Notes: generated from the letters alone by a model not told the origin. A stretch of DNA of 64,000 nt from JADGQM01 sp964441945 (GCA_964441945.1 CAYTWB010000008.1:1-64000); one strand, 5' to 3'; counted from the stretch's first letter, positions 32,285-41,876 are shown. Numbers and translations: made by a program.

Positions 32285-35224
32285 TCATATTGCCTTTTTT
32301 GCCAACAGGTCTTTCAGTTTCCAGGGTGTCGGGACCCTCATGATACGCCCCTGGCGATCACTGTAGAGGAGATGGCCGTTTTCCATAGCCTTGTAGAACA
32401 GGTCCCGGGTGAGGATTACATCCAACTTGCAGTATTCTATGAGAGGTTCCCACTGTCCCTCTCGAAACCACTTGACTGCCTGTATCCCGTCGGATGCTTT
32501 GCCTTTGCCCAGGTTGTTCTCAGCAAGATGAGCAAGGCTGAGGCGGAACCCCAGCACCTGATGGATTTCCTGCAGCAGGTCAAACGTTGGAAGCTCCTGG
32601 AGATTATAGGAGGAGTAGGCGCGAAGCACTTGATAGTCGAAAGACGCAATGTTAAAGCCTATCACCAGGTCCAGATCCTGCAAGTCCTTGAGAAATGACC
32701 CGATATCCTCTTCCCTGTAAACCTTGAAACTATCGGTATGGGTTTCATAGAGCACCGCCACCGAAACTCGCATCAGGTGTTTGTTCTGCCAACCTCCAAC
32801 TTCATCAGCCAGACGCTGCGTTTCCAAATCAAAAAAACCGATCCGTGGCGTCGGAGGATGGCTGGTTGCTGTGTGGTCTGAACAGTCGGTGCCATATTCG
32901 TCAAAGGGCAAGGGTGCTGAGTCGTCCGAAAAATTCCATTCCCCGAGAAGGTATTTCAAGACTGCCAAAGCGGCTTCTTTGTCCAGGGGTTTATTGCCTG
33001 CCCCGCATTTTGGTGAGTGAATGCAGGCTGGACACCCATCCGGACATGAACAGGACGCAATCAGGTCTTTGGTCTTTTCAAGAAGAGGCAGGATGATCTC
33101 ATAGCCTCTTGCAGCCAGACCGATACCCCCCGGATAGCCGTCATAGATGAAGATGGCGGCTTTTTCCACCTGGGCGTGAGCAGGCGTAGAAATGCCTCCA
33201 ATATCGTTTCGATCACACAGAGCAAACAGAGGGAACATGCTGATCGCGGCGTGCTCCACAGCGTGAATGCCGCCCATGAAGTGAAGTTTTGCATCCTGGA
33301 TGCGCTTCAGAATCTCCGGTTCGATTTCGATCCAGAAACCGACCGTCTCAAAGCTCTGCGGGGGAAGATCGAGGTCGTTCGTACCTCCAAGGAGCTCCTG
33401 AGTGAAGAGGCGACGCTTCTCGTACCCGGTGATCGTCTCTGTGACCCGCAACCTTCCGAGCCGGACAAGAAAGTTGCCAACGGGTTTGGATGCCAGTGTC
33501 TCCAGGATCTCTGTTTCTTTTTCACTCTTGACACGCGTGAAGTAAGTTGCCTCAGACGGCTCGACACAAATCACTCTGTTCGCGAGGTCCAGGCCCTGGA
33601 CCTGATACGTTTCCCCGCGATGGAGGTAAATGGCACCCGGATGACACTCCTTGAGGGCCCGCACCCCGTCGCTTCTCCCTATAGGGACCTGCCGATTGTC
33701 TCTGGTATTCTTCACAATGACGTATGAGGCCCCAACGGAGCGAATCTCAACGAGGCGGTGTGGATGGGCCGCTGCCGACAGCCACTGTTTCCCGTCACCG
33801 GTTTGCAGGAGTCTCCCCGTTCGGGTTAAAGAGTCGACAAGATTACGGAAGGGCCCTCCTTGACTGTCTATCTCAGAGATCTCAAGAGGCAGTTCCGCTG
33901 CTGCACAGGGGATGTGAGCCCTGAGGATTTCTTCGTTCAGCGGGTCCGTAACGGCGATCTCATATCCGCTGTTGAGAAACACCTGCGGGTGGTGAACAAT
34001 GTACTGATCCAGGGCATCATATTGCGGCAACAGGATGATAGCCGACTCCCTTCCGCTTCGTCCGGCCCGGCCTCCGCGCTGCCAGGTCGTCATCACCGTT
34101 CCAGGATAGCCCGCCAGGATACACAGGTCTAACCCACCGATATCGATGCCCATTTCCAGAGCACTGGTGGAAATGACAGCAGAAAGTTGGTCCCCTGCCA
34201 GCTTCTGCTCAATGGTTCGCCGCTCTTCGGGCAGAAAACCCGATCGATAGGAGCTAACCCGATCTCGGAGTCGAGGTTGCGTGCGAAGTATGCTCATGTG
34301 GATCAGCTCGGTCAACTTCCGCGACTGAGTGAAAGCAATGGTCTTGAGCCCGGCTTCCGCTGCTTTCACAACAAGGTGTGCTGCCAGGCCCGAGACATGC
34401 CCACCCGATCCCTCTTCCGATTCCATAAAGACGAAATGGCGTTTTGCCTGAGGCGCGCCGTTTTCCTGAATGACTTCGATCTTCTCGTGATGTTTTCCGA
34501 TGAGCTGCCGGGCAAGTTCCTGGGGATTGGCAATGGTTGCGGAAAGCAGAATGAACTGCGGTGCATTTCCGTAAAACCGGCAGATCCGTTGGATTCGCTG
34601 AAAAATTTGAGCCACATGACTGCCGAAAACTCCCCGGTAGGTATGCATCTCATCGACAATCACAAAACGCAGCTTTTTCCAGAAGTTCTCCCATTTGCTG
34701 TGGTAGGGCAAAAGAGCATAGTGGAGCATGTCGGGATTGGTCAGGAGGACATGCGGATGATTTGCCCGGATCTTTGCTCTCTGATGAGGAGTGGTATCCC
34801 CATCGTAGACGGCGGCATGGAAGAGGTCTCCTTTCTGCCTGGAGTGGACTGTTTTGAAAAAGGTGTTGAGCGTTTCCAGCTGGTCTCGGCTCAATGCCTT
34901 GATCGGGAACAGATAGAGCGCCCGCAGTTCCGGGTCGTTGAGGAGCGCTTCAGAAACCGCCAGGTTATAGATGAGAGATTTCCCGCTTGCGGTGGGTGAA
35001 GAGACAACAACATGCCCCCCTGAGCGGATGCGTTCAACGGCATCGCACTGGTGATTGTAGAGCCGCATGATGCCGAGCTCCGACAGGGACTCCTGCAGGA
35101 TATCCGGCAGAGGCTCCCGAAGCGTACCGAATGAAGCCTGCTGAGCGGGGAGGACGGCATGGTGAATGACTCTGAACCCCTGCCACCGGCGCCGGAGCAA
35201 CGTATTCAGGAAGCGCTGAATCAC
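32285..35224 (-). CDS. MrfA-like DEAD/DEAH helicase fused to MrfB-like exonuclease domain
   Basis: A 979-residue fusion. The N-terminal helicase has Walker A SSPTASGKS, a DEMH box (VIVDEMHTYRGVFGSHVAQ), motif VI QRGGRAGRSGRES and the DUF1998-type four-cysteine cluster CSCPDGCPACIHSPKCG at about 725-745, matching the DNA-repair helicase MrfA (YprA). From about residue 793 an RNase-H-like exonuclease follows, with acidic residues in FFDLETQRLADEVGG, VIGFNIASFDYQV and CKLDVILTRDLF, as in MrfB (YprB). In Bacillus these are separate genes of a mitomycin-damage repair pathway. The start ATG at 35224 gives the full N-terminus. Confidence 0.88.
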   Translation of the reverse strand: MIQRFLNTLLRRRWQGFRVIHHAVLPAQQASFGTLREPLPDILQESLSELGIMRLYNHQCDAVERIRSGGHVVVSSPTASGKSLIYNLAVSEALLNDPELRALYLFPIKALSRDQLETLNTFFKTVHSRQKGDLFHAAVYDGDTTPHQRAKIRANHPHVLLTNPDMLHYALLPYHSKWENFWKKLRFVIVDEMHTYRGVFGSHVAQIFQRIQRICRFYGNAPQFILLSATIANPQELARQLIGKHHEKIEVIQENGAPQAKRHFVFMESEEGSGGHVSGLAAHLVVKAAEAGLKTIAFTQSRKLTELIHMSILRTQPRLRDRVSSYRSGFLPEERRTIEQKLAGDQLSAVISTSALEMGIDIGGLDLCILAGYPGTVMTTWQRGGRAGRSGRESAIILLPQYDALDQYIVHHPQVFLNSGYEIAVTDPLNEEILRAHIPCAAAELPLEISEIDSQGGPFRNLVDSLTRTGRLLQTGDGKQWLSAAAHPHRLVEIRSVGASYVIVKNTRDNRQVPIGRSDGVRALKECHPGAIYLHRGETYQVQGLDLANRVICVEPSEATYFTRVKSEKETEILETLASKPVGNFLVRLGRLRVTETITGYEKRRLFTQELLGGTNDLDLPPQSFETVGFWIEIEPEILKRIQDAKLHFMGGIHAVEHAAISMFPLFALCDRNDIGGISTPAHAQVEKAAIFIYDGYPGGIGLAARGYEIILPLLEKTKDLIASCSCPDGCPACIHSPKCGAGNKPLDKEAALAVLKYLLGEWNFSDDSAPLPFDEYGTDCSDHTATSHPPTPRIGFFDLETQRLADEVGGWQNKHLMRVSVAVLYETHTDSFKVYREEDIGSFLKDLQDLDLVIGFNIASFDYQVLRAYSSYNLQELPTFDLLQEIHQVLGFRLSLAHLAENNLGKGKASDGIQAVKWFREGQWEPLIEYCKLDVILTRDLFYKAMENGHLLYSDRQGRIMRVPTPWKLKDLLAKKAI

Positions 35225-35530
35225 TTGCAGTGTCCCCTGATGTCGGTTTGACGATTGACCATCAAGATTTTAGTCCTCCCCTTGTCCTGTTTTCGAGGGC
35301 CATATTAACTCAAAACCAGCCGTCTTCAAAACCGTTTGCGCACTCTGCAATGACGTCCCGGCGATTCATGTCTCCCCCTGCCTGGGTCATTGATGGGCGC
35401 CGGTTAGGGAAAACCTTCTCCAGTTGCACCCGATCCTGTTGCCTGATATTCTTCACTGGAATGAAAAGCCCTGTCTGTTTCAAAATGTTCATGCCATGCT
35501 GCTTAGTTGAATATAAAAGGACAATGTCCA
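35225..35530. other. Non-coding region between divergent helicase and methyltransferase genes
   Basis: About 300 bp without a convincing gene. A minus-strand open frame at 35310-35492 would encode 60 residues but has no ribosome-binding site. Divergent promoters presumably lie here, but I see no clear -35/-10 pair. Confidence 0.35.
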
Positions 35531-36367
35531 ATGCAAGGAAATGAGTGCACTGGTCGAAAAACCGCGAACAAAGCCTACATCCACGGCTACGATCCTCGTG
35601 AAAGCATGCGCCTGCAGGACCAGGCTTCCACCCTGGTCGGGCTGTTGCACTCCGATACCCATTATCCGGATGGCGACCGTGTCCTGGAAGCCGGCTGCGG
35701 CGTAGGTTCACAAACGGCCACCCTTGCCTGCAACAGCCCCAACACCCTGATCACTTCTGTCGATATATCCGAGACCTCTATCACTGAAGCCAGAAGAAGA
35801 GTCCTTGCAGCGGGCTTGACCAATGTCCAATTTGAGCGGGCTGATCTGTTCCATTTGCCCCACGGGCCGAATTGCTTCGACCACATTTTCGTTTGTTTTG
35901 TCCTGGAGCATCTTTCGCGACCCGTCGAGGCACTGCAAACACTAAAGCACCACTTGAAGCCGGGCGGTACAATCACGGTCATCGAAGGGGACCACGGTTC
36001 CGTCTACTTTCATCCCGACAGCAAAGCAGCACGCCAGGCGATTCATTGTCAGGTGGAACTGCAACGGCGGGCTGGAGGGAATGCCATGATCGGGAGACAG
36101 CTCTATCCACTCCTGTGCAGCGCCGGTTATCACTCAGTTCGTGTATCGCCTCGAATGGTCTATGTGGATTCCAGCAAGCCGGGACTGGTCGAAGGATTCA
36201 CGAAAAAGACGTTTACGGCCATGATTGAGGGCATCCGTGAATCGGCAATCGGGGCGGGGTTGCTTGAACAGCGGGTCTTTCAGGAAGGAGTCAGGGACCT
36301 GTATCGAATGACAGAATCGGATGGAGTATTCTGTTATACTTTCTTTAAGGCCATTGGGCACAAGTGA
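35531..36367 (+). CDS. Class I SAM-dependent methyltransferase
   Basis: A 278-residue methyltransferase. The SAM-binding motif I is VLEAGCGVGSQT, motif II is the acidic VDISETSI, and motif IV/post regions read FDHIFVCFVLEHLSRP and LKPGGTITVIEGDHGS. The opening YIHGYDPRESMRLQDQASTL resembles small-molecule methyltransferases of the UbiE/COQ5-like group. The substrate is unknown. The ATG at 35531 is preceded by AAAAGGA, and a TTG at 35507 is less likely. The gene stands alone. Confidence 0.85.
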   Translation: MQGNECTGRKTANKAYIHGYDPRESMRLQDQASTLVGLLHSDTHYPDGDRVLEAGCGVGSQTATLACNSPNTLITSVDISETSITEARRRVLAAGLTNVQFERADLFHLPHGPNCFDHIFVCFVLEHLSRPVEALQTLKHHLKPGGTITVIEGDHGSVYFHPDSKAARQAIHCQVELQRRAGGNAMIGRQLYPLLCSAGYHSVRVSPRMVYVDSSKPGLVEGFTKKTFTAMIEGIRESAIGAGLLEQRVFQEGVRDLYRMTESDGVFCYTFFKAIGHK

Positions 36368-36397
36368 TTGCAGCGAAGAAGGACCCAAACAGGTAGA

Positions 36398-36473
36398 CTA
36401 CGAGGCAGATCAATATCCTTCACGAGCATAAGGGAGCTCTTGATGGCTTCTGCGAAGGACATCTGCCTCGTAG
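36398..36473. repeat. Long interrupted inverted repeat (possible structured RNA or element remnant)
   Basis: A 13-bp perfect inverted repeat (36398-36410 with 36461-36473) encloses a second 6-bp pairing (36416-36421 with 36454-36459). The 32-base apical part has further weak pairing. It lies between the methyltransferase stop and the DUF2087 stop, so it might act as a bidirectional terminator. It has no T-run. Confidence 0.5.
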
Positions 36474-36564
36474 CATCGGGAATGGGTGTCGGCTGCCATC
36501 GAGCGACCGGCAGGAATCACGCGATCTCCCACTCCGGTCGGAGCATTTCTCAAACGACCTTCCT

Positions 36565-37122
36565 TCAATCCTGCCCATCTTGGGCCAACCGAAGTCGGCG
36601 AATCAGTTCGAGTGCTTCGGCGGGCGGGCGTTTCTCGATCCGACGGTATTCACGGCCGTCTCTGGTCCTGGTCATCATACCGTAGTCGCAGAGCCATCTG
36701 CGCAGCAAGGCATGGTCTCCGAAAAGGTGACTCTCATTGATCAGCACGTTGATCTCTTTTTCGGTGAAAACGTGCCGGGCGGGCAGTCTGGACCAGATCA
36801 CCCAAAGGCAGAGTTCCTGCTGGCTGCGCTTTGAGGGCCAGCGCACGAGCCTTCCCCCCAAATCGAATATCCGCAGCAAGCGTTTTATCCGGACAAAGTC
36901 GACAGGCTCGGGTTCCGGCGCGGGTGGGCGGCTCTCCAGCTGACCACGGGCGGCAAGTTGTGCCCGATAGTGCTGGAAATTCCGGTAGCCATTGGCTCGC
37001 ACCAGCATGTTCAGGAGTTCAAGATGGCCCGGCTGAGAATCACAACTGGCCAGTTGGCCTTTGAGGGACCGTGCCAGGCTGGAAATGTCATCCGAATGAA
37101 AAGGCAAGAGTGTTCTGGACAT
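36565..37122 (-). CDS. DUF2087-domain protein
   Basis: A 185-residue protein. The C-terminal half matches DUF2087 (GRLVRWPSKRSQQELCLWVI, FTEKEINVLINESHLFGDHALLRRWLCDYGMM and REYRRIEKRP), a small domain presumed to bind nucleic acid and often joined to helix-turn-helix regulators. The N-terminal half (LLNMLVRANGYRNFQHYRAQ) looks helical and could be another DNA-binding part. A regulatory function is inference. It is convergent with the methyltransferase. Confidence 0.72.
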   Translation of the reverse strand: MSRTLLPFHSDDISSLARSLKGQLASCDSQPGHLELLNMLVRANGYRNFQHYRAQLAARGQLESRPPAPEPEPVDFVRIKRLLRIFDLGGRLVRWPSKRSQQELCLWVIWSRLPARHVFTEKEINVLINESHLFGDHALLRRWLCDYGMMTRTRDGREYRRIEKRPPAEALELIRRLRLAQDGQD

Positions 37123-37341
37123 TGCTTATCCTCGCAAAGCGTGCCGATCCCGTTGGGATGGTGCCGGTGGTCGCCGTCTTCCGACTCGGCACGGGATTAA
37201 GGTGTCCAGTCGAATGTGGTATTAAGGCAGGTTTAGCACCCCCTCCGGGGCGGCGATGCCTGGGTGAACTGCCGACCGGAGCGGAATGTACAGCGTGCTC
37301 CGGGTTGCTGTCAATCGGTTATTAACATCGATTTTCGCGCG

Positions 37342-37476
37342 ATGGATAACCGTCCTTTGAATATGACCTCCTGCACCTGCTCAGAATGTGGGAATCTTAT
37401 GGAGGAAACAGAGGTATCGTCTTCCCTTCGACAAAGGGAATGCGATAAGATGAGTTCTAAGGGAGCAAAGAGATGA
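37342..37476 (+). CDS. Possible small cysteine-rich protein coupled to the downstream Fe-S gene
   Basis: A 44-codon frame with a C-x-C-x2-C motif (SCTCSECGNLMEE) whose TGA overlaps the next start as ATGA (37473-37476). The overlap and the motif argue for a coupled leader or small protein. No ribosome-binding site precedes either candidate ATG (37342 or 37363). The region between it and the DUF2087 start (37123-37341) shows no feature. Treat as tentative. Confidence 0.3.
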   Translation: MDNRPLNMTSCTCSECGNLMEETEVSSSLRQRECDKMSSKGAKR

Positions 37477-38351
37477 CCACTACCCTCCAGGGCCAGGCAC
37501 TCAAAGACGATATTATCCGATCCTGCCGGGAGCGAAACGCTGATCTCGTAGGGTTTGCCCCCGTGGAACGATGGGACGAGGTCGGTGAGGTGCCGCCGGA
37601 TTTCCGGCCGAAGGCCATTTTCCCGCAAGCCCGCACCGTCATCGTTATCGGCATGTCCATGCCGCTTCCCATTGTGGAGACTACCCCGTCAGCGCTTCAC
37701 CAGGAGATCTACACAACAACAAACCGTCAGCTCGATGACCTGGCGGTGGAGCTCACCCGCTATCTCAACCGGATGGGGTATGCCTCGTTCCCCTTTACTC
37801 GCGACACCTATACCTCCATGCGTGCGCTGAGAGAGCAGGACCTGGCCGCCTTCGGTCATGTGCCGGCGGCAAAATATGCAGGGCTGGGTACGATCGGAAT
37901 GAACCACTGCCTGCTCACGCCGGAGTTCGGGCCCCGAGTCCGCTTCGTTTCTGTATTCACCGAGGCCGAGGTCCCGGTGGACCCGATGCAGTCCAAGGAG
38001 CTGTGCATCAAATGCGGGACTTGTGCCGAGTGCTGTCCCAAGGATGCGATCACGCCACGTGAAGATCGGGTCATCGGTGATTACGACAGCACGGCCTGTC
38101 TGGCTATGCACGAGGAGTTGGTGAGGCAGCGCTGCTACCCTTGCGGCATCTGTACGAAAGTCTGCCCGATCGGGAAGGATCGGCATCTATACAAGAGCAA
38201 GGGAATGAAGAAGAAATACGAAAAGGAGAAGGAAATCCTCGCGGCAAACCCCGATGCCGCTGAGTATCATTCGTGGACCCACATACGCAAATACGGGGTT
38301 TCACATAAACCCAAGAAAGCGATGAATGACCTTGTGCTGCACCGCCGTTGA
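37473..38351 (+). CDS. Epoxyqueuosine-reductase-like 4Fe-4S protein
   Basis: A 292-residue protein related to QueG and to corrinoid-reducing (RamA-like) Fe-S proteins. Two 4Fe-4S motifs are present (CIKCGTCAECCPKDAI and CYPCGICTKVCPIG). The central GHVPAAKYAGLGTIGMNHCLLTPEFGPRVRFVSVF is characteristic of the QueG-like fold. True QueG carries a C-terminal HEAT-like domain that is missing here, so a role as a reductive activator or other redox protein is as likely as queuosine synthesis. AAGGGAGCAAAG precedes the ATG. Confidence 0.75.
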   Translation: MTTTLQGQALKDDIIRSCRERNADLVGFAPVERWDEVGEVPPDFRPKAIFPQARTVIVIGMSMPLPIVETTPSALHQEIYTTTNRQLDDLAVELTRYLNRMGYASFPFTRDTYTSMRALREQDLAAFGHVPAAKYAGLGTIGMNHCLLTPEFGPRVRFVSVFTEAEVPVDPMQSKELCIKCGTCAECCPKDAITPREDRVIGDYDSTACLAMHEELVRQRCYPCGICTKVCPIGKDRHLYKSKGMKKKYEKEKEILAANPDAAEYHSWTHIRKYGVSHKPKKAMNDLVLHRR

Positions 38352-38503
38352 GTGCAACTCAAGGCCCGTTACCCCTCAGACAACAGGTTCCGCCCTCTAT
38401 ATACGTCCCGGGCGAAGAAAATTAGAGCGCACCTGGACGAAATGGCAATCGGAGGAAGTCAGATATTCCTTCCCGAGCCTTTGGCTGAGATGAGAAAGGG
38501 ACC

Positions 38504-39934
38504 GTGGTGACCCTGCCCAACTTAGAAAATGCTATCATTTTTCAGGATAAGGCGAGGCTGTCGAGAGGGTGGCTGCCTTTTTGCCTGATCCTATGTGCTC
38601 TCCTTGCCTTTCCGTTGGCTGTCTACGCGTTTGAGTATCATTCTGATTTCACATTCGTTGAAGTACCCGATCCGCTGTCCGGAGACAACCCCGCCTATCC
38701 TCTGGTGCCGAGGGTTGTGCCGGGGCCGGCTGAATCCTTCCAAGACCTGCGTTTTGGCACGGCCCTCACCCGAATCACTGAAAAACTTGGGTTAAGGCAC
38801 GACTACTCTCGGTTTGATCCGTTCAATGCGGATGGCTCAATGATGGTCCTGATCTCACCGGCCACGTCCACGTGGGTTGTCTTTCGAACCTCCTCCGTTC
38901 CGTACGATCAGGCCTCAAATCAGGTCAGGACAATTGAAGACCTCACCGAGTTATGGTGGGATGCCTCCAACCCCAAACTGATGTGGGGTTTGCGTGATTT
39001 CAGCATCATCAGGCTGGACGTCACCACCGGCAGGAAAAAGGTCATCAAGGATTTCTCGAAGGACCCGATCATCGGTCCCATAATCCAGAACGAACCCGAC
39101 CTGTATCGTATCACCGACAAAGATGAAGGAGAACCATCCCTTAATAAACGTTACTGGGCTGTTTGTCTTCAGGGTTCAAAGGACGACTACAGACTGAGGT
39201 ATATTCTGACCTGGGACCGGAAGCTGGACAGAGTTCTGGGATTGTACAGGCTTTCCCGAGAGGAAGCGGAAGTCATCGACTGGGTGGGAATGTCTCCGCT
39301 GGGGCGCCGGGTCATAATCGGAGGGGGCAGCGGCAAGGTCAAAACCTCCGGTCTTACGATGGCCGACAAGAGATTCGCAGCCTTCCATAAACTGGCTTAT
39401 GAAACGGCTCACTCGGACGTAGGGCTCGATGGCACCGGCAAAGAAGTCATCGTGATGCAGAATAACAGGACCGATTTCGTCGATCTCATCCCTCTCGACA
39501 AGAGAGTCAAAGTGGTCATGACGGAAGCTGATTATGAGAACAACCTGGTCAAGCCAATCGTGCGGCTCTATTACAATTCAGAATCTCCCCTCGAACTGAA
39601 AAGCGGTATCCATGTTTCCTGCAACCGCACCGGGTATTGCGTGATAGGGACCTACATCGGGCCAGGACTTCCGGAGCAGAACTGGCTCGATCGTTCCATC
39701 ATTCTTGTCAAGCTCGACCGGATGACTCCCCGCGCTTTCTATCTGGCCAAACTCTACAATACAACCAGGGAATACTGGGAAGAGACCCATGCCAGCATGA
39801 GCAACGACGGGTCAAAAGTCGTGTGGGCGGATAATTGGAGCCGATATGTCGGCAGAGAGAAATGTTTTGTTATGCTTCTGAACATGCCTCCGGGGTGGGC
39901 GGACCGCATAGGATCGCCCAGAACACAGTTTTGA
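38504..39934 (+). CDS. Secreted beta-propeller-like protein of unknown function
   Basis: A 476-residue protein with an N-terminal signal or anchor (ARLSRGWLPFCLILCALLAFPLAVYA). The remainder contains repeated blade-like units with alternating strands (SMMVLISPATSTWVVF, LRYILTWDRKLDRVLGLYRL, GKEVIVMQNNRTDFVDLIPL, SNDGSKVVWADNW), suggesting a TolB/WD40-like propeller. I recognise no catalytic motif. The start is one of two tandem GTG codons (38504 or 38507) after GAAAGGG. It is monocistronic. Confidence 0.7.
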   Translation: MVTLPNLENAIIFQDKARLSRGWLPFCLILCALLAFPLAVYAFEYHSDFTFVEVPDPLSGDNPAYPLVPRVVPGPAESFQDLRFGTALTRITEKLGLRHDYSRFDPFNADGSMMVLISPATSTWVVFRTSSVPYDQASNQVRTIEDLTELWWDASNPKLMWGLRDFSIIRLDVTTGRKKVIKDFSKDPIIGPIIQNEPDLYRITDKDEGEPSLNKRYWAVCLQGSKDDYRLRYILTWDRKLDRVLGLYRLSREEAEVIDWVGMSPLGRRVIIGGGSGKVKTSGLTMADKRFAAFHKLAYETAHSDVGLDGTGKEVIVMQNNRTDFVDLIPLDKRVKVVMTEADYENNLVKPIVRLYYNSESPLELKSGIHVSCNRTGYCVIGTYIGPGLPEQNWLDRSIILVKLDRMTPRAFYLAKLYNTTREYWEETHASMSNDGSKVVWADNWSRYVGREKCFVMLLNMPPGWADRIGSPRTQF

Positions 39935-40175
39935 GGAAAAGGCATCGCAATGCACTACCGTTGCGGGCCGCCTTCGACGAGTCACGGGTCGACCCATTCT
40001 CGGCGGCCCCTCTCGGCTGGTTCATCTCGTTGAGGAACGATCCTCAAAACTGAAACCATCTTTGGGAATTGCAGATCAATGTCCCTTGCAGGTTCCATCT
40101 CCCAGACGTGAAATGCAAGACTCATGGCCTGCAAATCATCCTGACCGGATCGCCGTCCACGCAGTTTGAAGCGGC

Positions 40176-41876
40176 TCACTTTTCCCGTGGGTACGGCCAC
40201 GCCATGAGGCCGCCTTCCATAACCTTAACGTTCTTCCAACCGTTCCCCTCGAGAACGATGGCGGCTTCATAGCCTCGAAGCGATATCTTACAGTAGCAGA
40301 TGATTTCCGTTTCCTTGTCCTGGGGAAGCTCGTTGAGGCGCTTGCGCAAGGCGCCCAGAGGCATGAGCGTCTCCCCGATTCCAAGACGCATCTCCTCAAA
40401 CTCCTCGGGCTGCCTGACATCGAGAAGAAAGGGGGTCTCTCCGCTTTTCACTTTCTGATGGACTTCCCTGCAGGAGATCCCCTTCATTCTACCTTTCATT
40501 TTATTTTGCAGGATGTGTGCTGCAGCGATGCCGTGATCGATCGCCAGCGAAAAGGGGGGTGCATAAGGAAGATCAGCGTTGACGACGTCCTCCACGGTCA
40601 GGTTTCCCTGGATAGCCATCGCCCACTGGGCGATTTGCCGGTTCACGTTCCCGGGACCGACACACTGGGCACCGAGGATTCTCCCTGTTTTGTGATCAGC
40701 AACAAGCTTTGTTATGAGGAGCTTTCCCTCCATAAAACCAGGCTTATCCGGGCTGGCGTTGATGACGGTGACAATGTCGTCGTATCCCAGACGCCTGGCA
40801 TTCGACTCGGAGAGCCCTGTGGAGCCTGCCGTATAGTCGAAGACCTTACAGATTCCCGTGTGGATCGTTCCTGGAAAAGTCGCGCAGTTTTCGGACGCTG
40901 CATTCTCCCCCGCCACGCGCCCCTGGAGGTTCGCCAGATCGCCCAGGGGGGCCAGGACCCTTTTTCCCGTGATCCGGTTGACCGTCTCGACGCAATCCCC
41001 CACGGCATAGATGTCGGGGTCCGATGTCTGCATGTAGGCATCAACACATATTCCTCCGGTTTCCCCAATCTTTAGATCTGCTTTTTTAGCCAGTTTTACG
41101 TTGGGTATGACACCGATCGCCACCACTGCAAGCTCACAGGGGAGTTCCGTTCCATTCTGGAGTTTGACCCCCGTCAGCTTCCCGTTTTCGCCGAGAAAAG
41201 CGGCGATACCGTTACCCGTGATGACGTTTGCCCCCTTGGCTCTGACGTGATTTTCCACCAGCTTTGCCAGTTCCCAGTCCAGAAAGGTCAGAAGCTGGGG
41301 CAGAAGCTCTATCACGGTGATCTCGATCCCGGCCAGTTGAAGGGCCTCGCAGGTTTCGATCCCGATCAGGCCGCCGCCGATAACCACCGCTTTCGTGATC
41401 TGCTTTTCATCCCCCACCTTCCTCAGGAAGTCTGCATCCTTCATGGACTGCAATGTGGTAATACCGTTCAACCCCACACCGGGGACGGGGGGCATACGGG
41501 GAACAGCCCCGGTGGCCATGACCAGTTTGTCGTAGGTCAGTTCTCCGGTCTCACCCGTCAGGGTATTCCGGAATGATAGGGTATGCCCCACAGGGTCGAT
41601 AGCCGTCACCTCCGTATTGACCCTCGCATCAATCGCCTTTGCATTGAGGTAGAATTGGGCGTTCCGTATGACACCCGTAGGGGTGGAGATGAGCATGTTC
41701 CGGTCGTCGAAAAAACCGCCGACGTAATAGGGATAGCCGCAGGAGGCCATCGATAGGTCCGCATCCTTCTGCAGGATGATCACTTCGGCATTGTTGTCGA
41801 TTCTCCTGGCTTTCGCCGCTGCCTTAGGACCAGCAGCCGAACCTCCAATAACCACGATCCTTCTTCTCTTCTTCAT
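40176..41876 (-). CDS. CoA-disulfide reductase/NADH-dependent persulfide reductase with C-terminal rhodanese domain
   Basis: A 566-residue flavoprotein. FAD-binding IVVIGGSAAGPKAAAKAR, the single redox Cys in MASCGYPYYVGG and NAD-binding VVIGGGLIGIETCEA define the CoA-disulfide reductase family. The C-terminal rhodanese domain (about 465-565) has an active-site loop CKISLR. This architecture matches the CoADR-Rhd/Npsr enzymes that reduce CoA-persulfide and polysulfide with NADH. The ATG at 41876 is 7 bases from AAGGAGA. An in-frame GTG two codons upstream is too close. It fits sulfur metabolism of an anaerobe. Confidence 0.9.
   Translation of the reverse strand: MKKRRRIVVIGGSAAGPKAAAKARRIDNNAEVIILQKDADLSMASCGYPYYVGGFFDDRNMLISTPTGVIRNAQFYLNAKAIDARVNTEVTAIDPVGHTLSFRNTLTGETGELTYDKLVMATGAVPRMPPVPGVGLNGITTLQSMKDADFLRKVGDEKQITKAVVIGGGLIGIETCEALQLAGIEITVIELLPQLLTFLDWELAKLVENHVRAKGANVITGNGIAAFLGENGKLTGVKLQNGTELPCELAVVAIGVIPNVKLAKKADLKIGETGGICVDAYMQTSDPDIYAVGDCVETVNRITGKRVLAPLGDLANLQGRVAGENAASENCATFPGTIHTGICKVFDYTAGSTGLSESNARRLGYDDIVTVINASPDKPGFMEGKLLITKLVADHKTGRILGAQCVGPGNVNRQIAQWAMAIQGNLTVEDVVNADLPYAPPFSLAIDHGIAAAHILQNKMKGRMKGISCREVHQKVKSGETPFLLDVRQPEEFEEMRLGIGETLMPLGALRKRLNELPQDKETEIICYCKISLRGYEAAIVLEGNGWKNVKVMEGGLMAWPYPREK

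Noticed and set aside
35310..35492. 60-residue minus-strand ORF between the helicase and methyltransferase genes
   Set aside because: No ribosome-binding site before its ATG and no recognisable family. Kept only as an intergenic note.
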